A stretch of DNA of 21,407 bases from Megamonas hypermegale_A (GCF_030371585.1 NZ_JAUDCE010000037.1), one strand, 5' to 3'; shown: positions 1 through 8,437, counted from the stretch's first letter. Made by a program: numbers and translations. Notes: a model not told the origin generated them from the letters alone.

Positions 1-135
1 CGCCGAATGGCACTCTCATAAAAATGAAATATTAAGAAAATTTTTAGGAAACAAAAAGGAAAACTCCTCGTACTTTCCGAATATATTATTTATAGAAAGA
101 AACGATATATTCACGTATAGTAAGGAGGGTTTTGT

Positions 136-1749
136 ATGAATTTGCAATTTTTAGGTGCGGCGCATACGGTTACCGGTTCATGTTATCTGTTGGAAGCGAA
201 CGACCATAAAGTCCTAATCGACTGCGGTATGTTTCAGGGAGCGCGGACACTTCGCGATTTGAACTACAATGATTTCCGGTTCGTTCCGTCGGATATCGAC
301 TGCGTGCTTTTGACACATGCGCATGTCGACCACTGCGGACTTATTCCGAAGCTCTGCAAACAGGGGTTTAAAGGCAAGATTTACGCTACGAAGGCAACGT
401 GCGACTTGGCAAACATCATGCTGCCGGACAGTGCGCATATTCAGGAATCCGATGCGCAGATTACGAACCGCAAGGGTCAGCGTATGGGCAGAACGCCGAT
501 TGAGCCGCTCTATACGCTTGATGACGCGGCAGCGGCGCTGAAGCAGTTTGTCAGCATTAATTATGATGAGGAAATACAGCCGGTCAGCGGACTGCGCGCC
601 GTTTACCGCGATGCCGGTCATATTCTCGGCTCGGCGATTATTGAAGTTTTCGTTACGGAAAACGGCGAGGAAACGAAACTCGTATTTACGGGCGACCTCG
701 GACAGCCGGACCAGCCGATAATAAAAGACCCGACATATATTAAAGACGCTGATTATCTGATAATCGAGTCCACGTACGGCGACAGAAAACACCAGCTCTA
801 CGATAAGGAAACACCGCTGGCAGAGATAATCAACGATACGATGGATAGAGGCGGCAATTTGATAATTCCGTCTTTTGCCGTAGGGCGCACGCAGACGATG
901 CTGTACTATCTGTTCAAGCTTTGGAAAGCGGGACGTATTGATGATTATTCCATTGTTGTGGACAGTCCGCTGGCTGTCGAAGCGACGCGTATTTTTGCCA
1001 AAAACGTAAGTTATTTCGATGATGAAGCGATAGATTATCTGAAAAAACACGGCAAACTGCCGGAGATGCCGCAGCTGCGTCTGTGTGAAAGTGCGGAAGA
1101 GTCCAAAGCGCTCAACAGTGATGAAGGCTCGAAAATTATTCTGTCGGCGAGCGGCATGGCTGATGCCGGACGTGTACTGCACCATTTGAAACACAATCTG
1201 TGGCGGCCGGAGTCGACCGTTCTGTTCGTCGGCTATCAGGCGGAAGGAAGTTTGGGACGTCGCCTTTTGGACGGAGCAAAGCAGGTTAAGGTTATGGGCG
1301 AGGAAATCAGCGTCAAAGCGCGTATCATGAATATGGACGGATTTTCTGCTCACGCCGATTACACACAGATAGAAGAATGGCTGCAGCATTTGACGATGAA
1401 CAATGCACAGCAGGTATTTGTCGTGCACGGTGAAGCGACGGCCGCCAAGGCGATAAAGGAAATGATACTGGAAGAGTTCGGCTGGAACGTCTACATTCCG
1501 TATTACGCCGACAGGGCGATTATGACGAAAACGTCGTGCGAAATCAAGGAAGCAAATATTCCGCAGGTTTCCGTGCAGAAGGATATGGAAGATTTCTTCG
1601 TGGATATCGACGCTTCGTACCGTCAGTTCCGCCGCCGCATTATCAATCTTGTCGTCAAAAATCCGGAACTCATGTCGGAAGCGATACGTACGACGGAAAA
1701 AGGCTGGCGTTATGTAAAACGGTTGTTCAAGGATTTCGGCATAAGCTGA
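136..1749 (+). CDS. beta-CASP metallo-beta-lactamase-fold RNase-like protein
   Basis: A 537-residue MBL-fold hydrolase with an RNA-specificity (beta-CASP) insert, related to the CPSF73/YSH1-like exonucleases. It probably cleaves RNA phosphodiester bonds in the cytoplasm using two zinc ions. Visible metal-binding motifs are HAHVDH (61-66), H162 in AGHILGS, D187 in FTGDLG, H406 in DGFSAHAD, and H431 in VVHGE. ESTYGDRKH (211-219) and SASGMADAGR (337-346) are typical of the beta-CASP group, so all catalytic positions look intact. Length is normal for this one-domain family and there is no KH domain. The ATG at 136 follows a strong AAGGAGGG site 7 nt upstream. It precedes ylqD by 84 bp on the same strand. 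Family assignment is firm; the natural RNA substrate is unknown. Confidence 0.93.
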   Translation: MNLQFLGAAHTVTGSCYLLEANDHKVLIDCGMFQGARTLRDLNYNDFRFVPSDIDCVLLTHAHVDHCGLIPKLCKQGFKGKIYATKATCDLANIMLPDSAHIQESDAQITNRKGQRMGRTPIEPLYTLDDAAAALKQFVSINYDEEIQPVSGLRAVYRDAGHILGSAIIEVFVTENGEETKLVFTGDLGQPDQPIIKDPTYIKDADYLIIESTYGDRKHQLYDKETPLAEIINDTMDRGGNLIIPSFAVGRTQTMLYYLFKLWKAGRIDDYSIVVDSPLAVEATRIFAKNVSYFDDEAIDYLKKHGKLPEMPQLRLCESAEESKALNSDEGSKIILSASGMADAGRVLHHLKHNLWRPESTVLFVGYQAEGSLGRRLLDGAKQVKVMGEEISVKARIMNMDGFSAHADYTQIEEWLQHLTMNNAQQVFVVHGEATAAKAIKEMILEEFGWNVYIPYYADRAIMTKTSCEIKEANIPQVSVQKDMEDFFVDIDASYRQFRRRIINLVVKNPELMSEAIRTTEKGWRYVKRLFKDFGIS

Positions 1750-1756
1750 TAAATAA

Positions 1757-1789
1757 AACTCCTCAGATTGATTTCTGGGAAGTTTTTGA
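1757..1789 (+). terminator. possible weak terminator after the MBL gene
   Basis: AAACTCCTCAGA and TCTGGGAAGTTT form a 12-position stem with one mismatch and one G-U pair, with a short loop, followed by TTTTTGAG. The T tract is short, so termination may be partial and ylqD could still be read through. Confidence 0.35.
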
Positions 1790-1833
1790 GTACAATAGAA
1801 TAAAATAAAATATAAAGGGGTTATCATATTATT

Positions 1834-2241
1834 ATGGAAAGTATTTCTTTACAGTGTCCCGTAACGATTAAAGTAAAAGTTACAGAAAAATTCAGAAGCA
1901 AAATGCTCGATAAAATGAATAAACAGCTCGATGAAGTCAATCTGAACCTGTCGAAAATCGATATTCAGAGAAAAAAATTCATTGAAGAACACGAACAGGA
2001 CAATCCGCAGCAGGTGGCGGCAATCGTACAGCGTATGGAAGTCGACAAGGCAAAAGGTCTGAAACTGCGCGACAAACTGACGCAGGATATCGCTGACATG
2101 AAACATCTCGGTCTCGGTGCGGAAATCATTCAGGGAACGATGCACCATATCTTCACCGTTAAAGTCGGCGACAAAATGCCGGAAGTTATGAACAGCGAAA
2201 TTGTGGTAGAGGACGGAAAAATCATTGAAATCCGCAACTGA
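1834..2241 (+). CDS. ylqD: YlqD family protein
   Basis: A 135-residue protein of the YlqD family, which is found in Firmicutes beside rimM and trmD. Its molecular function is not established. The middle (roughly residues 20-95) is rich in charged and leucine/isoleucine heptads (KMLDKMNKQLDEVNLNLSKI) and should form a long coiled coil. The C-terminal part (GDKMPEVMNSEIVVEDGKI) looks like a small beta domain. The ATG at 1834 is about 13 nt from AAAGGGG, somewhat long, but no better start is in frame. Its stop overlaps the rimM start by 17 bp, which supports translational coupling with the ribosome/tRNA maturation genes downstream. Confidence 0.88.
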   Translation: MESISLQCPVTIKVKVTEKFRSKMLDKMNKQLDEVNLNLSKIDIQRKKFIEEHEQDNPQQVAAIVQRMEVDKAKGLKLRDKLTQDIADMKHLGLGAEIIQGTMHHIFTVKVGDKMPEVMNSEIVVEDGKIIEIRN

Positions 2242-2734
2242 TAAAAAGATAATCATCGGCAAATTCGGCGCTACGCACGGCGTGCGCGGCGATATAAAAG
2301 TATATCCGCTGACGGATTTTCCAGAGCGCTTCGCCGATATAAAAAGCGGTTATGTCGATGATAAGCCGATTGAAATTCTGCATACGCGCTATCAGAAAAA
2401 TTTTGTCGTGATGAAGATAAAAGGCGTTGACAGCCGCGAAGATGCCATGCGATTTACAAATAAACTGCTCAAGATAGACCGCGTCGATGTAGCGCCGCTC
2501 GGCGAGGGAGAATATTACTCTTTCGATATCATCGGTCTGCGCGTAATCAATCAGGACGGCTTTGAGCTTGGCGAAATTACGGATATTTTGAAAACGGGCA
2601 GCAACGACGTTTACATCACGAAGGCAGCCGATGGCAGGCAGATATTAATTCCGGCGCTGAAAAAAGTCGTTACTGAGATTAATATCGAAGACGGCTATAT
2701 GAAAGTTGTCTGGGACGAAAATCAGGAAGTATAA
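2225..2734 (+). CDS. rimM: 16S rRNA processing / 30S maturation factor RimM
   Basis: A 169-residue RimM that assists maturation of the 30S head by binding S19. The N-terminal RimM domain shows GKFGATHGVRGDIKVYPLTDFPERF (residues about 13-37, abbreviated here by its GxHGxxG-type loop). The C-terminal PRC-barrel half contains YYSFDIIGLRV and DVYITKAADGRQILIPAL. The start is a TTG at 2225 lying inside the end of ylqD, preceded by a GAGG-containing purine stretch. It is followed after 8 nt by trmD, the classical partner. Length and motifs are normal. Confidence 0.95.
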   Translation: MKSATDKKIIIGKFGATHGVRGDIKVYPLTDFPERFADIKSGYVDDKPIEILHTRYQKNFVVMKIKGVDSREDAMRFTNKLLKIDRVDVAPLGEGEYYSFDIIGLRVINQDGFELGEITDILKTGSNDVYITKAADGRQILIPALKKVVTEINIEDGYMKVVWDENQEV

Positions 2735-2742
2735 TTATCGCT

Positions 2743-3477
2743 ATGAGAATAGATATTTTATCATTATTTCCCGAAATGTTCGCCGGTGTATTCGGTGCCA
2801 GCATTACGAAGAGAGCCGTGGAGAAAAACATTCTTGACATCGCCATAACCAATCCGCGCGATTTTGCCTTTAATAAGCACAATCAGGTGGATGATACGCC
2901 GTACGGCGGCGGCGCAGGCATGGTGATGAAGCCCGAGCCTGTTTTCCGTGCCGTAAAAGCCGTGAAAGAAAAGACGCAGATAGAAAACAGCCGCACGATT
3001 ATCATGTGCCCGACGGGAAAGACGTTCAATCAGCAAAAAGCGATGGAACTTGCCCGCTATGACCAGCTTATTTTTATCTGCGGCCATTATGAAGGTTTTG
3101 ACAACCGTATCGTGCAAAATCTGGCGGACGAGATTATATCCATCGGCGATTATGTACTGACAGGCGGCGAGCTTGCCTGCATGGTTGTTGTCGATGCCGT
3201 ATCACGCATGCTCCCGGGTGTGCTCGGCAGTGGCGAGTCGGCACCGACCGATTCGTTTTACAACGGTATTCTGGAATATCCGCAGTACACGAAGCCGCGC
3301 GAATATCACGGTATGAAAGTGCCGGACGTGCTTTTATCCGGCGACCATGCCAAAATCGCCGCATGGCGCAGGCGCGAAGCATTGCGCGTGACGTATATCA
3401 ATCGCCCCGATTTACTCAAAAATGCCGATTTGACAAAAGAAGACAAACGCTTTTTGGCAAGCTTAAAAGATGAATAA
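2743..3477 (+). CDS. trmD: tRNA (guanine-N1-)-methyltransferase TrmD
   Basis: A 244-residue TrmD, the SAM-dependent enzyme making m1G37 in tRNAs and so protecting the reading frame. It shows the SPOUT trefoil-knot signature: GHYEGFDNR, IGDYVLTGGELA, then LPGVLGSGESAPTDSF. The N-terminus MRIDILSLFPEMF and the glycine-rich DDTPYGGGAGMVMKPEP are diagnostic. The start ATG is 8 nt after rimM, so the two are co-transcribed. In many Firmicutes rplS follows trmD; here the operon ends at a hairpin instead. Identification is secure. Confidence 0.97.
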   Translation: MRIDILSLFPEMFAGVFGASITKRAVEKNILDIAITNPRDFAFNKHNQVDDTPYGGGAGMVMKPEPVFRAVKAVKEKTQIENSRTIIMCPTGKTFNQQKAMELARYDQLIFICGHYEGFDNRIVQNLADEIISIGDYVLTGGELACMVVVDAVSRMLPGVLGSGESAPTDSFYNGILEYPQYTKPREYHGMKVPDVLLSGDHAKIAAWRRREALRVTYINRPDLLKNADLTKEDKRFLASLKDE

Positions 3478-3479
3478 AA

Positions 3480-3530
3480 AAAGGACTATCACATGAAAAA
3501 TTATTTGCTCGTGCGATAGTCCTTTCTTTA
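3480..3530 (+). terminator. hairpin terminator after trmD
   Basis: AAAGGACTATC (3480-3490) pairs perfectly with GATAGTCCTTT (3515-3525) across a 24-nt loop, immediately after the trmD stop codon. The following TCTTTAT tract is short but T-rich. Confidence 0.7.
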
Positions 3531-3535
3531 TGGTT

Positions 3536-3556
3536 TGGTGCAATATAATTGCACCA
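3536..3556. repeat. 21-bp perfect palindrome
   Basis: TGGTGCAAT and ATTGCACCA are perfect inverted 9-bp arms around ATA. The palindrome sits between the trmD terminator and the long inverted-repeat element. It could be a second small hairpin or a protein-binding site; nothing in the window shows which. Confidence 0.7.
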
Positions 3557-3558
3557 GA

Positions 3559-3975
3559 TACTTTTTCTTTGTTGCGCAAAGAAAAAGTACCAAAAAAGAA
3601 GACGCTGGGGTTCGTGCACTGCTAAGAGATTTTTACTTTAAGAAAATAGTTTTTTATCTCTAACGTTTAAAAACTCGCTTCGCTCAAACATTTAAACTAA
3701 AAACAGAGCTAAAAAAATATTTTCTTAATAGCTGAAGCTACCGTAAAAATCTCCAACGCAGACAAAAATTTAGCACAAATACAAAGTACAGTGGTAACAG
3801 CTCATTTTTAGTTCGTATTGGAATCGGAGAAAGCACGAGCCGAATTCCAAATGTTTCGAGCCGTTGTATTGTTTGTACTTTACGAGAGTTGCGAAAACTC
3901 GCCCAGTGCAGCGTAAGCGAAACGTTAAAAAGTTTCTTTTTGGTTCGTTTTTCTTTGCATCAAAGAAAAATGAAC
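3559..3975. repeat. 417-bp non-coding element with inverted, hairpin-forming ends
   Basis: The left end is a perfect 13-bp hairpin, TACTTTTTCTTTG / CAAAGAAAAAGTA (3559-3589), followed by CCAAAAAAGAA. The right end is TTTCTTTTTGG followed by a 15-bp hairpin, GTTCGTTTTTCTTTG / CAAAGAAAAATGAAC (3943-3975). The two ends are therefore inverted copies of one another. Inside lie a smaller inverted pair (GAGATTTTTAC near 3627 and GTAAAAATCTC near 3743) and a TTGGAATCGG / CCGAATTCCAA hairpin near 3818-3850. I see no convincing coding sequence. It looks like a MITE-like or structured intergenic repeat. It ends 2 bp before the stop codon of the ABC-F gene. Confidence 0.6.
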
Positions 3976-3977
3976 AT

Positions 3978-5882
3978 CTATTGTGCGTTTTCAACAATTT
4001 CTTCCAGGTATGCCCAGCGTTCCATTAAATAGTCGAGTTTTTCCTGCAAGCGTGTTTCTTCTTTCGTCAGTTCGTTTAATTTACCGTAGTCGGAAGCATT
4101 CTGCGCCATTTGCAGCTGTACGACTTTCAGCTCGCCTTCGGTTGCGGCGATGACGGCTTCTATCTCGTCGTATTCGCGCTGTTCCTTGAATGAGAGTTTT
4201 TTCGGCGCATTTGATTTATCGCGCGTTTTAGCCGGCTTACTTTCTTTCGGCGCTGTTTTCGGTGTTTCAGTGGCTATAGCCTGCTGCTCACGTTCTTCTA
4301 CTCCTTTATAATATGAATATCCGCCCGGGTACTGGCGCAGTGAGCCGTCTTTCTGGTAGACGAAAACCTTGTCCGCCAGTCGGTCGATAAAAAAGCGGTC
4401 ATGCGATACGAAAATAATCGCGCCGTTGAAATTGTCGATAAATTCTTCGAGGATGGACATTGTTTCCAAATCCAAATCATTTGTCGGCTCGTCAAGCAGA
4501 AGCACGTTCGGTGCGCTCATCAAGATACGCAGCAGATACAGACGGCGTTTTTCGCCGCCGGACAGTTTGGCAATCGGCGTCCACTGAAGCGTGCCCGGGA
4601 AGAGAAATCTTTCCATGAGCTGGGACGCGCTCAGTTTCGTGCCGTCCGCCAGCGTCAGATAATTTGCTTCTTCTTTGATGTATTCGATAGGGCGCAGCCG
4701 TTCGTCCATTTCGATGTTTTTCTGTGTGAAATAGCCGATTTTTACCGTCTGACCGATAGTAACAGTGCCGGTTGTCGATGCAAGGCGGCCGGCGATGATA
4801 TTTAAGAGTGTCGTCTTGCCAGAGCCGTTCGGTCCTAAAATGCCGATGCGGTCGTTGCGCAGTACGGTATAGGTGAAATCGCGGATTATCGTTTTATTGT
4901 CCACCGTATAGCCCACATTTTCCAGTTCAATGACGGTGCGTCCGAGGCGCGAGGTCGCCATGCCGATTTCCACTTTGCCGCGCTCGATATCGACTTTCTG
5001 GTTTTTGACTTCTTCAAAGCGCTGGATACGGGCGCGCTGTTTGGTGGAGCGAGCCTGTGCGCCGCGTCTTATCCATTTCAGTTCATTGCGCAGGAAGTTC
5101 TGGCGTTTCTGCTCGGAAGCTTCCTCCCGTTCCAGCCGCTGATTTTTTAGCTCGAGAAACTGCGTGTAATTGCCCGTGTATACATAAGAGTGCCCCTTAT
5201 CCAGTTCCAGAATTTTCGTGGCGACGGAGTCGAGAAAATAGCGGTCGTGCGTGACCATGATTAAAGCTGTTTTCAGTTTGCGCAGATAATCCTCCAGCCA
5301 GGCAATCGTTTCGCTGTCGAGATGGTTGGTCGGTTCGTCCAGCAGCAGCAAATCACACGGTTGAATGAGCGCCGTTGCCAGTGCCAGCCGTTTTTGCTGA
5401 CCGCCGGAGAGCGTTTTTATTTTGGCGGAAAAATCCGTAATGCCCAACTTCGTTAAAATCGTCTTAGCGTCGCTTTCCAGTTGCCAGCCGTCCAGTTCGT
5501 CGATTTTGCCGCTCAAGTTGATTATTTTTTCCTGTAGCGCGCTGTCATGCGGATTTTTCTGGCTGGCCTGAAGCGCAAGTTCATAATCGTACAGAGCGCG
5601 CATGAGCGGTTGTGTTCCTTTGAATACTTCCATAAGGACGGTATGCTCTGGTTCAAATATTTTATCCTGCTCCAGGTAGGAGATTTTTGTATTTTTGCCG
5701 ACGGTGATAATACCGTCGTCTTTCGGCACGATACCGGCAAGTACTTTGATAAACGTGGATTTGCCCGTTCCGTTGACGCCGACAATGCCGATTTTGTCGC
5801 CGTCTGAGAGACTGAAATTCACATCGCTGAATAAAACTTTCTCTCCGTATGTCTTACAGAGATTTTCTATCGTTAAAATCAT
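3978..5882 (-). CDS. ABC-F family ATPase (Uup/YfmR-like)
   Basis: A soluble tandem ABC ATPase of the ABC-F class, which acts on ribosomes or in DNA/RNA maintenance rather than transport; no membrane segments are present. Domain 1 has GVNGTGKST (35-43), LSGGQQKRLALA and LLLDEPTNHLD. Domain 2 has GPNGSGKTT, LSGGEKRRLYLL and LLLDEPTNDLD. An arginine/glutamine-rich linker (RRGAQARSTKQRARIQRF) follows domain 1. The C-terminal ~70 residues form a charged coiled coil (KKLSFKEQREYDEIEAVIA...), as in Uup/YfmR. I chose ATG 5882 (634 aa) because AAAGGTG lies 8 nt upstream; a GTG at 5891 in frame would overlap that site. It is divergent from the glycosylase gene. Confidence 0.93.
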   Translation of the reverse strand: MILTIENLCKTYGEKVLFSDVNFSLSDGDKIGIVGVNGTGKSTFIKVLAGIVPKDDGIITVGKNTKISYLEQDKIFEPEHTVLMEVFKGTQPLMRALYDYELALQASQKNPHDSALQEKIINLSGKIDELDGWQLESDAKTILTKLGITDFSAKIKTLSGGQQKRLALATALIQPCDLLLLDEPTNHLDSETIAWLEDYLRKLKTALIMVTHDRYFLDSVATKILELDKGHSYVYTGNYTQFLELKNQRLEREEASEQKRQNFLRNELKWIRRGAQARSTKQRARIQRFEEVKNQKVDIERGKVEIGMATSRLGRTVIELENVGYTVDNKTIIRDFTYTVLRNDRIGILGPNGSGKTTLLNIIAGRLASTTGTVTIGQTVKIGYFTQKNIEMDERLRPIEYIKEEANYLTLADGTKLSASQLMERFLFPGTLQWTPIAKLSGGEKRRLYLLRILMSAPNVLLLDEPTNDLDLETMSILEEFIDNFNGAIIFVSHDRFFIDRLADKVFVYQKDGSLRQYPGGYSYYKGVEEREQQAIATETPKTAPKESKPAKTRDKSNAPKKLSFKEQREYDEIEAVIAATEGELKVVQLQMAQNASDYGKLNELTKEETRLQEKLDYLMERWAYLEEIVENAQ

Positions 5883-5959
5883 TACAAACACACCTTTATT
5901 TTATAATCATTCTATTATATCATATTTATAATTGCTTTTTGTATGAGAGGAGATTTTTT
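5883..5959. promoter_or_regulatory. divergent promoter region between ABC-F and glycosylase genes
   Basis: A very AT-rich 77-bp gap between divergent genes must hold both promoters. A TATAAT on the minus strand (5914-5919) and one on the plus strand (5927-5932) are plausible -10 boxes; no convincing -35 matches accompany them. The plus gene has AGAGGAGA 6-13 nt before its ATG. Confidence 0.4.
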
Positions 5960-6463
5960 ATGGAAAGATGTACGGGCTTTGCGCCGTCGGTTGATGAAAA
6001 CTGCACGACGCTGATTTTAGGTTCGATGCCGAGCGTGAAGTCGCTGGAGGAAAATCAGTATTATGCCCATCCGCAGAACCGCTTTTGGAAGCTTATGGCG
6101 ATATTTTTCAATAACGGTACAGTTCCGGCCGTTTATGAGGAAAAATTAGCTATGCTTAGGAAAAATCATATCGCACTGTGGGACTCAATCGATTCCTGCG
6201 TGCGGGAAGGCAGTCTTGACAGTGCCATCTGCGATGAGGTGGCGAATGATTTCACGGTATTTTTGCGGCAGTATCCGAATATAAAGCGCATTTGCTTTAA
6301 CGGGGGAAAATCGTTTCAGTGCTTTAAGAAATACAATAAGGAATTATTGAAAAATCCGCAGCTGGAATTTTATACACTACCGTCGACGAGCCCGGCGAAC
6401 GCCCGTTTCCGTCTGGCTGATTTGCAGGAGAAATGGCAGGAAGCTTTGCGGGCGCATTTATAA
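5960..6463 (+). CDS. DNA-deoxyinosine / uracil glycosylase (UDG family 6-like)
   Basis: A 167-residue base-excision repair enzyme of the uracil-DNA glycosylase superfamily, closest in motif pattern to the family-6 hypoxanthine-DNA glycosylases. The first motif is LILGSMPSVKSL (18-29), followed by YYAHPQNRFW (34-43), whose Asn is the family's probable catalytic residue. The C-terminal STSPANA (142-148) is the second motif. The start is ATG 5960 after GAGAGGAGA; an upstream in-frame ATG at 5849 would run back through the promoter gap into the divergent gene and is not credible. It may instead be annotated as a G:T/U mismatch glycosylase; the superfamily call is firm, the exact lesion less so. 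Confidence 0.85.
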   Translation: MERCTGFAPSVDENCTTLILGSMPSVKSLEENQYYAHPQNRFWKLMAIFFNNGTVPAVYEEKLAMLRKNHIALWDSIDSCVREGSLDSAICDEVANDFTVFLRQYPNIKRICFNGGKSFQCFKKYNKELLKNPQLEFYTLPSTSPANARFRLADLQEKWQEALRAHL

Positions 6464-6481
6464 TAAAAAATAAGAGGAGTT

Positions 6482-8437
6482 ATGTTTTTGAGTTGGAGAG
6501 TTTTCAGCTATAATTTAGCGCAGGATTTTAAACTTATCGTTTTTATATGGATTTATCTGAACGTCTTGCGCCTTGTTTCCATTGCGGGAATGAAATCATA
6601 CGCCGGAGACATCGGAGTGAGCGATATCATGCTGGCGCTCGGTTACGGAGCGAGAATGAGTCTGAAAACGGCAGGCATTTTAATGCTGTTTTCGTTCGTG
6701 TTTGCCACATTGCCGAATTTTCTGCGCGGCAGGACGGATAACAGATTACGGCTGTATCTGGCGGCCGTGTACTTTTTTATAACGAATTTCCTGTTCGTCG
6801 CCGGATTTTTTTATTACAAGGAATTTCATACAAATTTCAATGAAATAATGTTCAATGCGCTGAATGATGACGTGACGGCACTGTTTTACACGTTCATTCA
6901 GCAGTATCACTTAATCGAAGGAACAATCGGCGTAGCGATTTTAACATTTGCGGTGATTTATATCTTGCGCAGGTTTTTAAATAGAACGTGGCTGCAAAAA
7001 TCGCTATCCTGCGGCGGCAAATGGTATTTTCGTGTCGGCGTGATTGTGTTTACATTGGTGTTTGCGCTGTTTACGCGTTTTGGGGCAAGCTTCAGCTATG
7101 CTAAATCCATTCATTGGGAAAACTGCGCCAAGACGAAGGACGCTTTTCTCAATGAAATGATACTGGACAATATGCAGGCAGTGTACCGCGGTTATTCCAT
7201 AAAGAAGCGTATTGACAACGGCGTTATCTACGGTGTCAATAAGGATAAAATCAGGTTTTACGCGGAAAAAGCGGCCAACGAAAGCGATGCGGCAAAACTG
7301 GGCAAGGCGGATTTGACGCAGATTGACGCCAATCTCGTTTATCAGGCGCAGGGAAATATCATCGCGCCGAAACGCCATATTTTCATTTTAATCGGTGAAA
7401 GCTTTGCGCAGTGGCCGCTGCTGGACAAATACGCCGATTTGGGACTGGGCGAGAATATGCGCGCCGTTATGCAGAAGGAAAATGCGGCGTATACGCATAA
7501 TTTCATGCCGAATGCTTCCTTTACGCCGATGGCGGTCAATGCGATTGTCTGCGGTCTGTCGGATGTGGATATCTATCCCAATCATCAGCTTGAATCGTAT
7601 CGGCAGGTGTATGCCACAGCTCTTGCGCCGCAGCTGAAAAAGCTCGGCTACAAAACGCAGTTCTGGTACAGCGGCTTTAGCGGCTGGGAACGCATTGAGG
7701 ATTTTGCGCTGGCGCAGGGCTTTGATGAATTTCACTGTGCTTCCGATTACCGCTATCCGTCAGGCAATGTCTGGGGCAGCGACGACCGGTTTATTTTTGA
7801 ACGATTGCAGGAAAACGCGGCGAATAATTCGGAACCGACCGTTTACGTAGTTTTATCCGTTTCCAACCATGCGCCGTACAGCGTGGATTTGGCAAGGGAG
7901 AATTTTCCGAAAGAAGAGCTGCGGGCGAAATTGCCGAGTGAGCTGCAAAATGATGAGGAGTTCTTAAACAGACTAGGTCATTACTGGTATACGGATAAAA
8001 TTTTCGGTGAGTTCATAAATAATATGGAAGCAAAGCAGCCGCAGGAAAATCTGTTCATCATAACGGGTGACCATGCCGACAGGGGCAATATCGAAAAACA
8101 GCCGAGTCTGTTCGACCGGTATACGGTGCCATTCATTATTTACGGCGACGGTGTGAAGAAAGATATTCTGTCGGATGATATAGCGGGCGGCCATGTCAAT
8201 CTGGGAGCAACGCTTCTGGAACTTATCGCGCCTAAGGGTTTTGAATATTGCAGTCTGGGAAAATCGCTGACGCGTGGCGCAAATGTCGGCTTTAATGACG
8301 GCGTATGGCTGACACCGGAGGCTATGGGCAGAATTGACGGCACAGAGCCGCAGTACGTTAAAGATAAAATCGAAATGTACCGTACAATATCGTGGCAGCG
8401 CACCATACGGGGCAACACTACCGCCATAGATGAATAA
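6482..8437 (+). CDS. LTA synthase-like membrane sulfatase (phosphoglycerol/phosphoethanolamine transferase family)
   Basis: A 651-residue alkaline-phosphatase-superfamily membrane enzyme. About five hydrophobic helices (near 15-37, 60-82, 90-112, 143-163, 183-200) anchor an extracytoplasmic sulfatase domain. Metal and catalytic motifs seen are GESFAQWPL (305-313, metal Glu306), a nucleophile candidate Thr348 in NASFTPMA, WGSDD (431-435), SNHAP (461-465) and TGDHADR (528-534). This pattern fits enzymes that move glycerol-phosphate or ethanolamine-phosphate onto lipids or glycans. The acceptor cannot be told from sequence. The ATG at 6482 is only 2 nt from GGAG; an in-frame TTG at 6488 is 8 nt away and may be the true start. 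It follows the glycosylase by 18 bp. Confidence 0.88.
   Translation: MFLSWRVFSYNLAQDFKLIVFIWIYLNVLRLVSIAGMKSYAGDIGVSDIMLALGYGARMSLKTAGILMLFSFVFATLPNFLRGRTDNRLRLYLAAVYFFITNFLFVAGFFYYKEFHTNFNEIMFNALNDDVTALFYTFIQQYHLIEGTIGVAILTFAVIYILRRFLNRTWLQKSLSCGGKWYFRVGVIVFTLVFALFTRFGASFSYAKSIHWENCAKTKDAFLNEMILDNMQAVYRGYSIKKRIDNGVIYGVNKDKIRFYAEKAANESDAAKLGKADLTQIDANLVYQAQGNIIAPKRHIFILIGESFAQWPLLDKYADLGLGENMRAVMQKENAAYTHNFMPNASFTPMAVNAIVCGLSDVDIYPNHQLESYRQVYATALAPQLKKLGYKTQFWYSGFSGWERIEDFALAQGFDEFHCASDYRYPSGNVWGSDDRFIFERLQENAANNSEPTVYVVLSVSNHAPYSVDLARENFPKEELRAKLPSELQNDEEFLNRLGHYWYTDKIFGEFINNMEAKQPQENLFIITGDHADRGNIEKQPSLFDRYTVPFIIYGDGVKKDILSDDIAGGHVNLGATLLELIAPKGFEYCSLGKSLTRGANVGFNDGVWLTPEAMGRIDGTEPQYVKDKIEMYRTISWQRTIRGNTTAIDE

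Noticed and set aside
214..1827. 537-codon open frame antisense to the MBL gene
   Set aside because: Its translation has no recognisable domain and is the complement of a gene with intact catalytic motifs; it is a by-product of codon composition.
3770..3997. 75-codon minus-strand frame inside the 417-bp element
   Set aside because: No ribosome binding site or recognisable domain, and it runs across the inverted repeat structure.
5849..5959. N-terminal extension of the DNA glycosylase from an upstream ATG
   Set aside because: It would overlap the divergent ABC-F gene and its promoter and adds a hydrophobic stretch unlike the family; ATG 5960 has a strong ribosome binding site.
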